Source: Cytophagales bacterium
Lineage (GTDB): Bacteria > Bacteroidota > Bacteroidia > Cytophagales > Cyclobacteriaceae
Assembly (NCBI GenBank): GCA_016124425.1
Contig: WGNT01000174.1
Coordinates: 1 to 42,440, forward strand
DNA: 42,440 nucleotides
Direction of reading: 5' to 3'
A program made the translations under genes and the position numbers. Shown one piece after another: positions 25,027 to 33,380 of this stretch. The notes under the pieces are model-generated. The model saw nothing but the letters and a program-made list of their open reading frames with translations, did not search any database and was not told where the DNA came from. Every line of letters begins with the position of its first letter. Within the stretch, counting starts at the first letter, position 1.

Positions 25027-26806
25027 AAAAGAACTAGTACGACATATTTCATCCGCCTTCAAAAGCCTTTTTTCACACCACGTGGCTCCGGAGGACCTGG
25101 CATTACAGCCTACACGAAAGGAATTTGAGGGGAACTATACCTTTGTGCTTTTTCCTTTCCTGAAGGTTACCCGACTCTCTCCCGAGGAAAGCGGGAGACA
25201 AATTGGAGCGTATCTGCAGCAGCAATTTCCCCTTGTCACCGGCTTTAACGTCATCAAGGGATTCTTAAATCTCTCTCTGGATGAAGCCTATTGGCTAAAC
25301 GTATTTACGGAGATGGTCCAAAATACCCGTTTTGGCCAGCTAAGTGCCAATGGGGAACGGGTCATGGTGGAATATAGCTCGCCCAATACCAACAAGCCCC
25401 TTCACCTGGGTCACTTACGGAACAATTTCCTCGGATATGCAGTCTCAGAAATACTCAAAGCCAATGGATTTGACGTAATCAAGGCAAACCTGGTAAACGA
25501 CCGGGGCATTCATATTTGTAAGTCCATGGTGGCCTACCGCCACCTAGCAAACGGAGAGACGCCCGAAAGTGGCGGACTTAAAGGAGACCACCTTGCCGGA
25601 AAATACTATGTGCTTTTTGACAAAGAATACAAAAAGCAGCAGGATGAACTGGTGCGAGGCGGTATGGACAAGGAAGAAGCCAAAAAACATGCCCCATGGA
25701 TGTTGGAAGCGCAAAAGATGCTGATTTCGTGGGAACAGGGAGATCCGGATATCGTGGCGTTGTGGAAAACCATGAATGCCTGGGTATATGCGGGATTTGA
25801 AGAAACCTACCGAAGGATGGGGGTGGATTTTGATAAAATGTATTATGAATCCGACACCTACCTGTTGGGAAAGGACATTGTGACTGAGGGATTGGAAAAA
25901 GGGGTTTTCTTCAAAAAGGAAAATGGATCGGTTTGGGTAGACCTCACGGCGGAAGGTCAGGATGAAAAACTGGTACTAAGAGGCGATGGCACATCCGTTT
26001 ACATCACACAGGATATGGGTACGGCTGACCTTAAGTACGCAGACTATCAGATCAGCCGGTCGGTATACGTCGTAGGCAACGAACAAGATTATCATTTTGA
26101 GGTGCTATTCAACATCATGCGTAAATTGGGGCGACCATACGGGGCCGGGTTGTATCACCTGTCCTATGGCATGGTGGACTTGCCTTCAGGGAAAATGAAA
26201 TCCAGGGAAGGCACCGTCGTGGATGCGGATGACCTAATGCAGGAAATGGTGGATACGGCACGTGTCCATACGCAGGAATTGGGGAAAATAGACGGATTTA
26301 CGGAGGAAGAAGCTGAAATCCTCTACGAAAAACTAGGAATGGGAGCATTGAAATATTTCCTATTGAAGGTAGATCCAAAAAAGCGGATGCTTTTTAACCC
26401 CGAGGAATCCATTGAATTTCAAGGAAATACCGGACCTTTTATCCAATATACCCATGCCCGCATATCGGCTATCTTACGAAAAGCCGATCAGATCGGCCTC
26501 GACTATACCGCTGGAAGCCTTCAAGGACTGTCGGCAATTGGAGAGACCGAGAAAAACCTCATCGTTCTGCTTCATGAGTATGAAAAGAAATTGAAAATAG
26601 CTGCCGAGGAATATGCACCCTCTGTTGTTGCGCAGTATTTGTTTGATTTGTCTAAAGAGTATAACCGTTTTTACGCAGAACTTCCTATTTTTAGTGAAAC
26701 AAAAGGACAGCTTCAGGCCTTTCGTGTGGCCTTGTCCATGCAGGTTGCCAAAACAATCAAGATCGGAATGAAGTTATTAGGAATACATGTACCCGAAAAA
26801 ATGTAA
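25016..26806 (+). CDS. argS: Arginyl-tRNA synthetase
   Basis: A 596-residue class I synthetase that charges tRNA-Arg with arginine in the cytoplasm. In order: the N-terminal Arg_tRNA_synt_N (additional) domain (about 1-90), the Rossmann catalytic core with the HIGH signature HLGHLRNN (NTNKPLHLGH), the KMSKS-like loop KMKSREGTVV, and the C-terminal anticodon-binding DALR domain (FIQYTHARISAILRKAD onward). The length is close to the usual 560-600. The ATG at 25016 is the natural start. gpx-like gene follows after 2 nt and is probably co-transcribed. A possible Arg-rich leader frame overlaps its start. Confidence 0.95.
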   Translation: MDIEKELVRHISSAFKSLFSHHVAPEDLALQPTRKEFEGNYTFVLFPFLKVTRLSPEESGRQIGAYLQQQFPLVTGFNVIKGFLNLSLDEAYWLNVFTEMVQNTRFGQLSANGERVMVEYSSPNTNKPLHLGHLRNNFLGYAVSEILKANGFDVIKANLVNDRGIHICKSMVAYRHLANGETPESGGLKGDHLAGKYYVLFDKEYKKQQDELVRGGMDKEEAKKHAPWMLEAQKMLISWEQGDPDIVALWKTMNAWVYAGFEETYRRMGVDFDKMYYESDTYLLGKDIVTEGLEKGVFFKKENGSVWVDLTAEGQDEKLVLRGDGTSVYITQDMGTADLKYADYQISRSVYVVGNEQDYHFEVLFNIMRKLGRPYGAGLYHLSYGMVDLPSGKMKSREGTVVDADDLMQEMVDTARVHTQELGKIDGFTEEEAEILYEKLGMGALKYFLLKVDPKKRMLFNPEESIEFQGNTGPFIQYTHARISAILRKADQIGLDYTAGSLQGLSAIGETEKNLIVLLHEYEKKLKIAAEEYAPSVVAQYLFDLSKEYNRFYAELPIFSETKGQLQAFRVALSMQVAKTIKIGMKLLGIHVPEKM

Positions 26807-26808
26807 CT

Positions 26809-27411
26809 ATGAAAACACTGCTTATTTTATTTACTGCGTTGGCTGCTTCCGCCTCGCCTCTTTGGGAATCAACTACCAATTCCCCCTTATCACCCGAAAG
26901 TACTGAAGTGGAAATTAACGAAACAGCTGCTATGGAAAAATCAATTTATGAGTTTAAGATGAAGGATATCGACGGAAAGGAAATCGATTTCTCCTCGTAT
27001 AAGGGCAAAAAGCTGTTGCTTGTCAATGTAGCATCAAAGTGCGGCTATACGCCCCAATACGCCGACTTGCAGGAACTCAATGAGAAATACGGAGATAAAG
27101 TCACTATACTTGCATTTCCCGCGAATAATTTTGGCGGACAAGAGCCCGGAACGAGCGAAGACATCAAGGAGTTTTGTTCTACAAACTATGGCGTGACGTT
27201 TCAGCTTTTTGAAAAAATATCCGTAAAAGGCGTCGACAAGCATCCGTTGTATCGTTGGCTATCGGATAAGAACCTGAACGGATGGAACAACACAGAACCT
27301 TCCTGGAACTTTTGTAAATACCTCATCAACGAGAAGGGTGAGTTGGTGAAATTCTTCCCGTCTTCGGTAAAACCGCTAGATAACGAACTCATTTCCCTAA
27401 TCAACGCCTAA
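26809..27411 (+). CDS. Cys-type glutathione peroxidase family protein, exported
   Basis: A 200-residue protein with N-terminal signal-like segment MKTLLILFTALAASA, then a spacer and a GPx domain from about residue 45. The catalytic peroxidatic residue is Cys78 in NVASKCGYTPQY, so no selenocysteine is needed. The other tetrad residues are visible: the Gln-containing FPANNFGGQEPG and WNF in PSWNFCKYL. Bacterial homologues are usually thioredoxin-dependent rather than glutathione-dependent. It should reduce hydroperoxides, here in the periplasm. It starts 2 nt after argS, and an intrinsic terminator lies 34 bp beyond its stop, so argS and this gene form one operon. Confidence 0.88.
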   Translation: MKTLLILFTALAASASPLWESTTNSPLSPESTEVEINETAAMEKSIYEFKMKDIDGKEIDFSSYKGKKLLLVNVASKCGYTPQYADLQELNEKYGDKVTILAFPANNFGGQEPGTSEDIKEFCSTNYGVTFQLFEKISVKGVDKHPLYRWLSDKNLNGWNNTEPSWNFCKYLINEKGELVKFFPSSVKPLDNELISLINA

Positions 27412-27444
27412 TTCCACTGGTAATTCTGACTTAAATAAGCGAAC

Positions 27445-27485
27445 ACTCCCACGACAACCGATGATGGTTTCGTGGGAGTTTGTTT
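27445..27485 (+). terminator. Intrinsic terminator of the argS-gpx operon
   Basis: A ten-base-pair stem ACTCCCACGA / TCGTGGGAGT (27445-27454 and 27470-27479), extended inward by AACC/GGTT across a one-base bulge, followed by TTGTTT. It separates the operon from menA. Confidence 0.85.
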
Positions 27486-27514
27486 ATCAGGTACTCACTA
27501 GACGCTAAACCGTT

Positions 27515-28426
27515 TTGGAAATCACACTAAAAGACAAACGACAGGCATGGATTCATGCATTCCGTCTTCGCACCCTACCTCTTGCCTTGTCAAGCATTTT
27601 TTTGGCTAGTTTCATCGCGGCACAAGCGGATTACTTCAGGTGGGAAGTTTTGATCTTGGCCGCATTTACCACCATTCTACTTCAGGTATTGTCGAACTTA
27701 TCCAATGACTACGGAGACAGCATTCATGGTGCCGACGGTGTAGAACGAAAAGGCCCCATACGTGCCGTGCAGTCTGGTCTTATCTCTACTACTGAGATGA
27801 AACGGGCCATGGTCATCGTCAGTCTGCTGGCGTTAATCAGCGGACTTACCTTACTGTATGTGGCGGTTAGCGATTTAAAACGATTTCTAATTTTTCTTTC
27901 CATCGGATTGCTCGCTATAGGGGCAGCCATTACCTATACTACCGGCAAAAAGCCTTATGGCTATGTGGGTCTCGGCGATATATCGGTGTTTTTGTTTTTT
28001 GGATTAACTGGGGTTCTTGGTACTTATTTTCTGCATAGCCACTCACTAGATACCGCGTTACTGCTTCCAGCAACTTCCCTAGGCCTGTTTAGCACCGCTG
28101 TGCTGAATATCAATAATATCAGGGATATCGCTTCTGATAAAAAAGCCGGAAAAAAATCAATTCCTGTACGCATAGGGCAGCGGGCCGCAATCACCTACAA
28201 TTGGGCATTGATTATACTTGGCAACTTGGCAATGGCGCTGTATTGTCTCGTGACCAAATCCTATGGTGGCTTTCTCTTTCTTGCTGTGATGCCTGTGATG
28301 ATCCATATCGGCATTGGAATACAGCGAGCCACATCCCCTTCACAAATAGACCCTTATTTGAAAAAAATGGCTATTACTACGCTTCTGTGGGTACTGATAT
28401 TTGGTTTGGGGATAACAATTCTATAA
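27515..28426 (+). CDS. menA: 1,4-dihydroxy-2-naphthoate polyprenyltransferase
   Basis: A 303-residue integral inner-membrane UbiA-superfamily prenyltransferase with about eight membrane segments. The two Asp-rich motifs are NDYGDSIHGADG (first, Mg-diphosphate binding) and NNIRDIASDKKAGKKSIPVRIG (second). It attaches a polyprenyl chain to 1,4-dihydroxy-2-naphthoate in menaquinone synthesis, the normal respiratory quinone of Bacteroidota. The start is TTG at 27515 (MEITLKDKRQAWIHAFRLRT), which fits the family N-terminus; no ATG is nearer. No other men gene is in the window. The UspA gene begins 77 bp downstream on the same strand. Confidence 0.92.
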   Translation: MEITLKDKRQAWIHAFRLRTLPLALSSIFLASFIAAQADYFRWEVLILAAFTTILLQVLSNLSNDYGDSIHGADGVERKGPIRAVQSGLISTTEMKRAMVIVSLLALISGLTLLYVAVSDLKRFLIFLSIGLLAIGAAITYTTGKKPYGYVGLGDISVFLFFGLTGVLGTYFLHSHSLDTALLLPATSLGLFSTAVLNINNIRDIASDKKAGKKSIPVRIGQRAAITYNWALIILGNLAMALYCLVTKSYGGFLFLAVMPVMIHIGIGIQRATSPSQIDPYLKKMAITTLLWVLIFGLGITIL

Positions 28427-28503
28427 ACAATATACGCCCAATAATTACCGTTTTTGGATGGTTTTTTGTAGCTTAACTGCCAAATAAAACCTAAGAATGT
28501 ACT

Positions 28504-29352
28504 ATGAAAAGCATACTTGTTCCCTACGATTTTTCCGAAGAGGCTGAATACGCCTTTAAATTCGCCCAAGAACTTGCCGCAAAGGCTGCCTGCAAGTTGA
28601 AGGTCGTGCATGTTATCGAAATTCCCACCACGAAACATTTCAATACAATGGGAGAGGTCAATTTTGATGAAAACTATATTGACCGGGTTTTTATAACCGA
28701 GATGGTCGAAAAGCGAAAAAAGCAGATGAAAGAGCTTGAGGAAGCCCATTCCGTCAAACCCTACCAGTTTAGTACCAAGATTTCCTTTGGAAACCCTTAT
28801 GCGGGAATTTCAAGCGAAATTACCGAGATAAAAGCCGATTTGGTAGTGATGGGATCCAAAGGGTCAAGTGGTTTGGAAGAATTGCTGATCGGATCCAATA
28901 CGGAAAAAGTAGTTCGTCATTCCAAATCGCCCGTTATCACCATCAAAAGGGCGACCGCTATGAGCGATGTGAAAAACATCGTATTCGCCAGCGACTTTAG
29001 CGAAGACAGCAAAAAAGTCATTTCCCAATTAAAAGACCTACAGGATTTGCTGCATGCAAAAATCAGTCTGGTGAAAATCAATACGCCAAATTCATTTGAA
29101 AACACGCTCACGACAAATAAAAAAATCAATGATTTTATTGCGGCCAATACCTTGGAAAATGTAAAGGTGGATATATTCAATAGTAGTTCGGAAGAAGAGG
29201 GCATCATTGAATATGCCGACGAATACAATGCCGACATGATCGCCATGGCGACACATGGGCGAACAGGGTTCATGCATTTGTTGAGTGGAAGTATTGCGGA
29301 AGACGTAGTAAACTCTGCAGAAAGGCCCGTATGGACGATGAAATTATCATAA
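28504..29352 (+). CDS. Tandem UspA universal stress protein
   Basis: A 282-residue cytoplasmic protein of two fused Usp domains (about 1-145 and 150-282). Both carry the ATP-binding signature G-2x-G-9x-G-S: MGSKGSSGLEELLIGSNTEKV in the first and THGRTGFMHLLSGSIAEDV in the second. Such ATP-binding Usp proteins are induced by starvation, oxidative stress or growth arrest. Together with the peroxidase and the DUF4142/PNPOx pair, it adds to the stress-related content of this region. The SUI1 gene begins 9 bp downstream and is likely co-transcribed. Confidence 0.92.
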   Translation: MKSILVPYDFSEEAEYAFKFAQELAAKAACKLKVVHVIEIPTTKHFNTMGEVNFDENYIDRVFITEMVEKRKKQMKELEEAHSVKPYQFSTKISFGNPYAGISSEITEIKADLVVMGSKGSSGLEELLIGSNTEKVVRHSKSPVITIKRATAMSDVKNIVFASDFSEDSKKVISQLKDLQDLLHAKISLVKINTPNSFENTLTTNKKINDFIAANTLENVKVDIFNSSSEEEGIIEYADEYNADMIAMATHGRTGFMHLLSGSIAEDVVNSAERPVWTMKLS

Positions 29353-29361
29353 GTAGGATTG

Positions 29362-29718
29362 ATGGCGAAAAAAAAGGACAACGACTGGAAAAAAAGAGAC
29401 GGCTTGGTTTACTCCACTGCTGAGGACTTTGCATTTGAAGGAAACCAAAATCCGGAAGCAGAGACCCTACCTCCCTCACAGCAGCAACTAAGGGTGCAGC
29501 TGGACAAGAAGGCAAGGGGAGGAAAGCAAGTGACGTTGGTTACCGGGTTTGTGGGATCAGACGAAGACCTTAAAGAACTGGGCAAAACGCTGAAAATAAA
29601 ATGTGGCGTAGGCGGAAACGCCAAAGAAGGTGAAATACTAATTCAAGGCGATTTCAGAACTAAAATAATGGAGTACCTGCTACAAGCCGGGTACAAAGCA
29701 AAAAAGATAGGAGGATAG
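29362..29718 (+). CDS. SUI1/YciH-family translation initiation factor
   Basis: From ATG 29362 a 118-residue protein. The N-terminal 50 residues are charged and disordered (MAKKKDNDWKKRDG). The SUI1 domain, equivalent to eIF1, covers about 50-118 with the segments KARGGKQVTLVTGFVG, LGKTLKIKCGVGGNAKEGEILIQGDFRTKIMEYL and AGYKAKKIGG; the G-K-G-like GGNAKEGEI loop is typical. Bacterial YciH binds the 30S subunit and affects initiation fidelity under stress. A TTG codon directly in front (29359) is not needed. It lies 9 bp after the UspA gene and is closed by a terminator-like hairpin. Confidence 0.9.
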   Translation: MAKKKDNDWKKRDGLVYSTAEDFAFEGNQNPEAETLPPSQQQLRVQLDKKARGGKQVTLVTGFVGSDEDLKELGKTLKIKCGVGGNAKEGEILIQGDFRTKIMEYLLQAGYKAKKIGG

Positions 29719-29737
29719 GGTGACTGTCCTCCTATTT
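29707..29737 (+). terminator. Terminator-like hairpin at the end of the SUI1 gene
   Basis: ATAGGAGGA / TCCTCCTAT (29707-29715 and 29727-29735), a perfect 9-bp stem with an 11-nt loop followed by TT. The left arm overlaps the stop region of the SUI1 gene. The short T-tract makes it weaker than the other terminators here. Confidence 0.6.
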
Positions 29738-29756
29738 CGCATTCGGCAAGGAGACC

Positions 29757-29987
29757 TCAGGAGTGAGGTCCATCTTTTACGATATCCCCTACTTTATACC
29801 CGATTTTTTTGTAACGAAAGGGCTTAAAAAACAACGAACGGCTGTTAGCCCATACCAAGTCCCCAATAACTAAGCACCTGTATGGCATGAAGGGAACATA
29901 GATCGGAACGGAATTTTTTCTACTGATGATCCGTTTGCTGTTTTGACGAATAAATCCACCGATTATATTACTCGGTTTACCTCCCAT
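29757..29987 (-). CDS. Doubtful 76-residue hypothetical protein
   Basis: An ATG-started minus-strand open frame filling most of the gap between the SUI1 and LruC genes. The product is basic (MGGKPSNIIGGFIRQNSKRI start, RYKKIGYKVGDIVKDGPHS end) with no membrane segment. I do not recognise it, and no promoter or terminator could be matched to it. It is listed because it is the only candidate in a 360-bp gap. Confidence 0.3.
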   Translation of the reverse strand: MGGKPSNIIGGFIRQNSKRIISRKNSVPIYVPFMPYRCLVIGDLVWANSRSLFFKPFRYKKIGYKVGDIVKDGPHS

Positions 29988-30033
29988 TTTTAGCAGTCTA
30001 ACGACTAATGATTTTCGGCTTTTGATTCTACAT

Positions 30034-30041
30034 TACTTTTG
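30034..30041 (+). promoter_or_regulatory. Candidate -7 element (TACTTTTG) of the LruC gene
   Basis: TACTTTTG matches TAnnTTTG and lies 40 nt before the ATG at 30081. A TTTG occurs at 30021 but only 9 nt away, too close for a -33 box. The element is tentative. Confidence 0.35.
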
Positions 30042-30080
30042 CTAGCGTTAATCTGAAAGATAATTTTTAACAATACGAAA

Positions 30081-32129
30081 ATGAAAAATAGCAGCATAGT
30101 GTTTGCGTTTGGAATCTTATTACTGATGTCTTCATGCGATCTACGCGAGTCGATCGAAGAGACACCTGTAGGAAGTGTGAAGGAGGGGTATCTCGGAATC
30201 GATGTTCCCCCAGGGTTTGATTTTTCCACAACGAAACATGTGGTATTTAATCTTTCTGCTAGGGGCAGGGACAAAAGTCCCATTCCCTTTGTAACGTACA
30301 AAATCTATGATAAAAACCCAGTAGAAGGCGGACAACTTATGCAAACCGTACGCCTAGACGCCTCAGGACAGGCTAATACCGTGCTGACCCTCCCGAGTTT
30401 TGCGTCCGAGATATGGGTGACATCTTCCTTTATTGGTGTTGAGCCGGTGGCTGTAATCCCAGTTACGGGGACTTCCATCAGGTATGCCTACGATGCTTCC
30501 AGTCCAAATATCCTCCCTGAACGGTATTTTCAGGAGACACAAACTGATCCAAATGCGCGGGTAGCTGCCATAAATGCGGACATTGCAACATTAGGTACCT
30601 GGAACAATCAGGGGCGGCCTAACTACTTCGAACAGCCGGATAATATTTCCGCGCAACTGTTGACGAACATCACCCTAAGCCTCCCGGAAACGGCAGATGT
30701 ACGCAAGCACAATCCGGATATTTTGAAAGATGAATACGTCCGGGAACTATATTTGAACGAAAAGGCGGAGGTGTGGATCACCTATGTACACACAGGTGCC
30801 GGATACCGAAATGCCATCGGCTACTACTGGTACAAGGAAGGCGAAAAACCCACTACTGCTGCCGAGATTAAAAATAAAACCATCATTTTCCCCAACATCC
30901 AGCCGGGCGTTTTACGATCAGGGGACAAAGTCAAACTTTCCGGGCCAGAAAACGGAGCGTTTGAAAAGGGAACCTATATCGGCTGGTTTCTGATAGCGGA
31001 CGGTTGGAGAAACAGTGAATTGACCAGCGGCCACTGGACGCTTTATGGCGATAAGAATTTGAACAGTCAGATTGAAGACCGAAGCCTTCGCGAACAAATG
31101 GTGTTTTTGTACGATGCCACTGAAAAAATCCTGTTGATGGGATGGGAAGATATACAGCGGGATAAGAGAGGATGTGACCACGATTTCAATGACGTAGTGT
31201 TCTATGCCAGCTGGAACCCGATTACGAGCGTCGACCTCTCCGAATATGCAAGAATTGATACCGATCAGAAAGATCGCGACGGGGACGGAGTCGCTGACGA
31301 ATTGGATGAATACCCTGATGATAGGGAAAGAGCCTTTAACAATTACTCCCCTGGCCAATATACGTTTGGCACCTTGATGTTCGAAGACTTATGGCCAAGT
31401 TTTGGAGACTATGACATGAATGACCTTGTAGTTGATTATCAGGTAAACGAAATTTCAAATGCCAACAATCAGATAAAAGATGTTGCCTTTACTGCGGTAA
31501 TCAGAGCTACGGGTGCTGGCATGAAAAACGGATTTGGCGTTCAACTACCAATTCCCGCAAATACCGTAGCTACAGTGAGGGGGCACAGACATACCACCGG
31601 TACGATTAGCGTTAGGGAAAATGGTGTAGAAGATGGTCAGCGACTTGCTACCATCATTGTGGCAGATGACGTAAACTACCGCCTTCCCGTAATGGCTAAT
31701 GTCTCCGGAGAAAAAACCCACAGCGGTGAGGATACATTGCGGGTGACGGTTACATTTAATCAAGCACTACGGAAAGCAGAACTGGGTTTCGCCCCTTACA
31801 ATCCCTTCCTGATTATCAACCAAGACCGCCGTAGGGAAATCCACCTGATGAATCAGCCACCGACAGACCTTGTAGACCGTTCCCTGTTTGGGACCGCTAA
31901 TGACTATACCAACCCTATTGCCGGCAGGTTCTATACGAGTGAACAAGGCCTTAACTGGGCGCTGCATACGCCAATCAGTATTTCACACACGCAGGAACGA
32001 GTGGATTTCACAAAAGGGTACAAAAAATTTGCGGCTTGGGCAAGATCCGGCGGATTCGAATACACCGACTGGTACGTGGATAACCCAGATCAACTAAACC
32101 CAATTGTACTTTACAAGAAGGATAGGTAA
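30081..32129 (+). CDS. LruC-domain surface lipoprotein (DUF4114-like plus LruC/DUF4842)
   Basis: A 682-residue lipoprotein: signal MKNSSIVFAFGILLLMSSC with lipobox Cys19 (SSC). A middle region carries WEDIQRDKRGCDHDFNDVVFYA (about 354-375), the Asp-rich DUF4114-type calcium site. It is followed by DRDGDGVADELDEYPDD (about 398-414, a thrombospondin-like calcium loop) and the LruC/DUF4842 domain, recognised by GTLMFEDLWPSFGDYDMNDLVVDY and by GAGMKNGFGVQLP. LruC-domain proteins are exported or surface lipoproteins of Bacteroidota and Spirochaetes (the Leptospira LruC protein gave the name). They probably bind ligands or calcium; no enzymatic role is known. It is transcribed alone and ended by a strong double hairpin. 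Confidence 0.88.
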   Translation: MKNSSIVFAFGILLLMSSCDLRESIEETPVGSVKEGYLGIDVPPGFDFSTTKHVVFNLSARGRDKSPIPFVTYKIYDKNPVEGGQLMQTVRLDASGQANTVLTLPSFASEIWVTSSFIGVEPVAVIPVTGTSIRYAYDASSPNILPERYFQETQTDPNARVAAINADIATLGTWNNQGRPNYFEQPDNISAQLLTNITLSLPETADVRKHNPDILKDEYVRELYLNEKAEVWITYVHTGAGYRNAIGYYWYKEGEKPTTAAEIKNKTIIFPNIQPGVLRSGDKVKLSGPENGAFEKGTYIGWFLIADGWRNSELTSGHWTLYGDKNLNSQIEDRSLREQMVFLYDATEKILLMGWEDIQRDKRGCDHDFNDVVFYASWNPITSVDLSEYARIDTDQKDRDGDGVADELDEYPDDRERAFNNYSPGQYTFGTLMFEDLWPSFGDYDMNDLVVDYQVNEISNANNQIKDVAFTAVIRATGAGMKNGFGVQLPIPANTVATVRGHRHTTGTISVRENGVEDGQRLATIIVADDVNYRLPVMANVSGEKTHSGEDTLRVTVTFNQALRKAELGFAPYNPFLIINQDRRREIHLMNQPPTDLVDRSLFGTANDYTNPIAGRFYTSEQGLNWALHTPISISHTQERVDFTKGYKKFAAWARSGGFEYTDWYVDNPDQLNPIVLYKKDR

Positions 32130-32162
32130 TACAACGTATCAGCTAACATCTTGTTAGTGATG

Positions 32163-32215
32163 GGGAAGGCGCTCTTCCCAATAATCCCCTGGGAAGATCC
32201 AGGGGATTATTTTTT
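32163..32215 (+). terminator. Tandem-hairpin terminator after the LruC gene
   Basis: Two adjacent stems. The first is GGGAAG / CTTCCC (32163-32168 and 32174-32179). The second is a perfect 13-bp stem AATAATCCCCTGG / CCAGGGGATTATT (32180-32192 and 32199-32211) followed by TTTT. It clearly separates the LruC gene from the his operon. Confidence 0.92.
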
Positions 32216-32260
32216 GTGTTTGGGCTTCGTATTGTTTCAGCGTTAAAAAACAGGTGAACC

Positions 32261-32291
32261 TTTGGATGTTAGAAATACCTCCTTAAATTTG
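32261..32291 (+). promoter_or_regulatory. Promoter of the his operon (TTTG, N19, TAAATTTG)
   Basis: TTTG (32261-32264) and TAAATTTG (32284-32291) are separated by 19 nt, a full Bacteroidota consensus promoter. Transcription should begin near 32297, only about 5 nt before the leader-peptide ATG at 32302 and about 195 nt before hisG. Confidence 0.8.
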
Positions 32292-32301
32292 TCCCTGAGT
32301 T

Positions 32302-32400
32302 ATGAAGCAAATAAAGCAACATATTGCAGCCGACACCTATTTTTTCCAGGTCTATGCGCACCTACATACCGTGCACCATCATTGCGGCGCGGCGGTTTAA
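32302..32400 (+). CDS. Histidine-rich leader peptide of the his operon
   Basis: A 32-codon frame from ATG 32302 to TAA 32398-32400. The product is MKQIKQHIAADTYFFQVYAH, then LHTVHHHCGAAV. Six of its 32 residues are His, five of them within eight codons at positions 20-27 (HLHTVHHH). It sits directly behind a consensus promoter and before hisG, the expected place and shape for a regulatory leader peptide whose translation senses charged tRNA-His. It is too short for usual gene calling and overlaps no other gene. Leader peptides of his operons are long established in Proteobacteria; their occurrence here is inferred from sequence. It is not a structural protein. Confidence 0.75.
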   Translation: MKQIKQHIAADTYFFQVYAHLHTVHHHCGAAV

Positions 32401-32490
32401 TCCTGACTTCGTCTTAGCGATGAGCCTTAAGGTTCCAAATGCTTCCTCCATCCCTTTTACACCAATCCTTTACCTGATTAACAAGACTTC
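32379..32490 (+). promoter_or_regulatory. Leader RNA between leader peptide and hisG: pairing segment and C-rich stretch
   Basis: TCATTGC (32379-32385, inside the His codons) can pair with GCGATGA (32417-32423), a 7-bp stem with one G-U pair and a 31-nt loop; a ribosome stalled on the His codons would block it. No hairpin followed by a U-run lies before hisG. Instead about 32441-32480 is rich in C and poor in G (CTTCCTCCATCCC, ACACCAATCC), as in Rho-loading sites. Rho-dependent attenuation is inference. Confidence 0.35.
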
Positions 32491-33351
32491 ATGGAAAATA
32501 TACTACGCATTGCCGTACAAAAAAGTGGAAGACTAAGTGACGATTCACTGAGCTTAATAAAAGAATGCGGTATAAAATTTTACAACGGGACCGGAAAGCT
32601 CAAATCCAGTGCCACTAACTTTCCTTTGGAGTTTCTCTTTCTCAGGGATGATGACATTCCGGGCTACGTTGCGGACGGTGTCGCTGACCTTGGGATAGTA
32701 GGAGAAAATGAGCTTGTCGAAAAAAACAAAGACGTGGTAGTCCTCAAAAAACTGGGCTTCTCAAAGTGCCGGCTTTCCCTAGCCATTCCTAAAAGTGAAA
32801 CCTACACCGGATTGTCCTTTTTTCAGGGCAAAAATATCGCAACCTCTTACCCAAAAATTCTTGGTGATTATCTAAAAGAAAAAGCGATTCAGGCGGACAT
32901 TCACGAAATCAGCGGCTCTGTTGAAATTGCACCTAGTATCGGCCTTGCGGAAGCGATATGCGATATCGTCAGTTCCGGATCTACGCTGATGATGAACGGC
33001 CTCAAGGAAGTGGAGGAAATCTTTCGATCGGAAGCTGCATTGATCGGTCACCCACTGATGAACCAGCAGAAAAAGCACTTGGTTGAAAAGCTGCTTTTCC
33101 GCATGAATGCGGTGCAAAAGGGAAAAAGCAGCAAATACGTGCTGCTTAATGCTCCCAATCATGCGCTGGATAAGATTGTTTCGCTCATTCCCGGGATGCG
33201 CAGCCCAACGATATTACCACTTGCGCAAGAAGGATGGTCTTCGGTACATTCCGTACTAAGCGAAGAACAGTTTTGGGAAAACATCGAAGAGCTTCGTGCC
33301 GCTGGTGCGGAAGGCATACTTGTAGTGCCCATAGAAAAAATGATCCTTTAA
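32491..33351 (+). CDS. hisG: ATP phosphoribosyltransferase, long form
   Basis: The first enzyme of histidine synthesis, condensing ATP with PRPP in the cytoplasm. At 286 residues it is the long form: a two-lobed catalytic part (about 1-205), with the family signature IGLAEAICDIVSSGSTLMMN near 150-170, followed by a C-terminal HisG_C (ACT-like) regulatory domain (SKYVLLNAPNHALDKIVSLIPG onward) where histidine feedback inhibition occurs. It needs no HisZ. The start MENILRIAVQKSGRLSDD is the standard family N-terminus. It is preceded by the consensus promoter and His-rich leader, and hisD follows after 29 bp. Confidence 0.96.
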   Translation: MENILRIAVQKSGRLSDDSLSLIKECGIKFYNGTGKLKSSATNFPLEFLFLRDDDIPGYVADGVADLGIVGENELVEKNKDVVVLKKLGFSKCRLSLAIPKSETYTGLSFFQGKNIATSYPKILGDYLKEKAIQADIHEISGSVEIAPSIGLAEAICDIVSSGSTLMMNGLKEVEEIFRSEAALIGHPLMNQQKKHLVEKLLFRMNAVQKGKSSKYVLLNAPNHALDKIVSLIPGMRSPTILPLAQEGWSSVHSVLSEEQFWENIEELRAAGAEGILVVPIEKMIL

Positions 33352-33380
33352 CATCCCCTTGTAACATCACTTCGTGTCTT

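Noticed and set aside
32324..32536. 70-codon open frame in another frame across the his leader
   Set aside because: It starts at TTG, overlaps the hisG start, and has no His enrichment; the ATG frame at 32302 explains the region better.
33234..33380. Longer hisD reading frame starting within hisG
   Set aside because: The family N-terminus starts at ATG 33381; the added part is translation of the hisG end in another frame.
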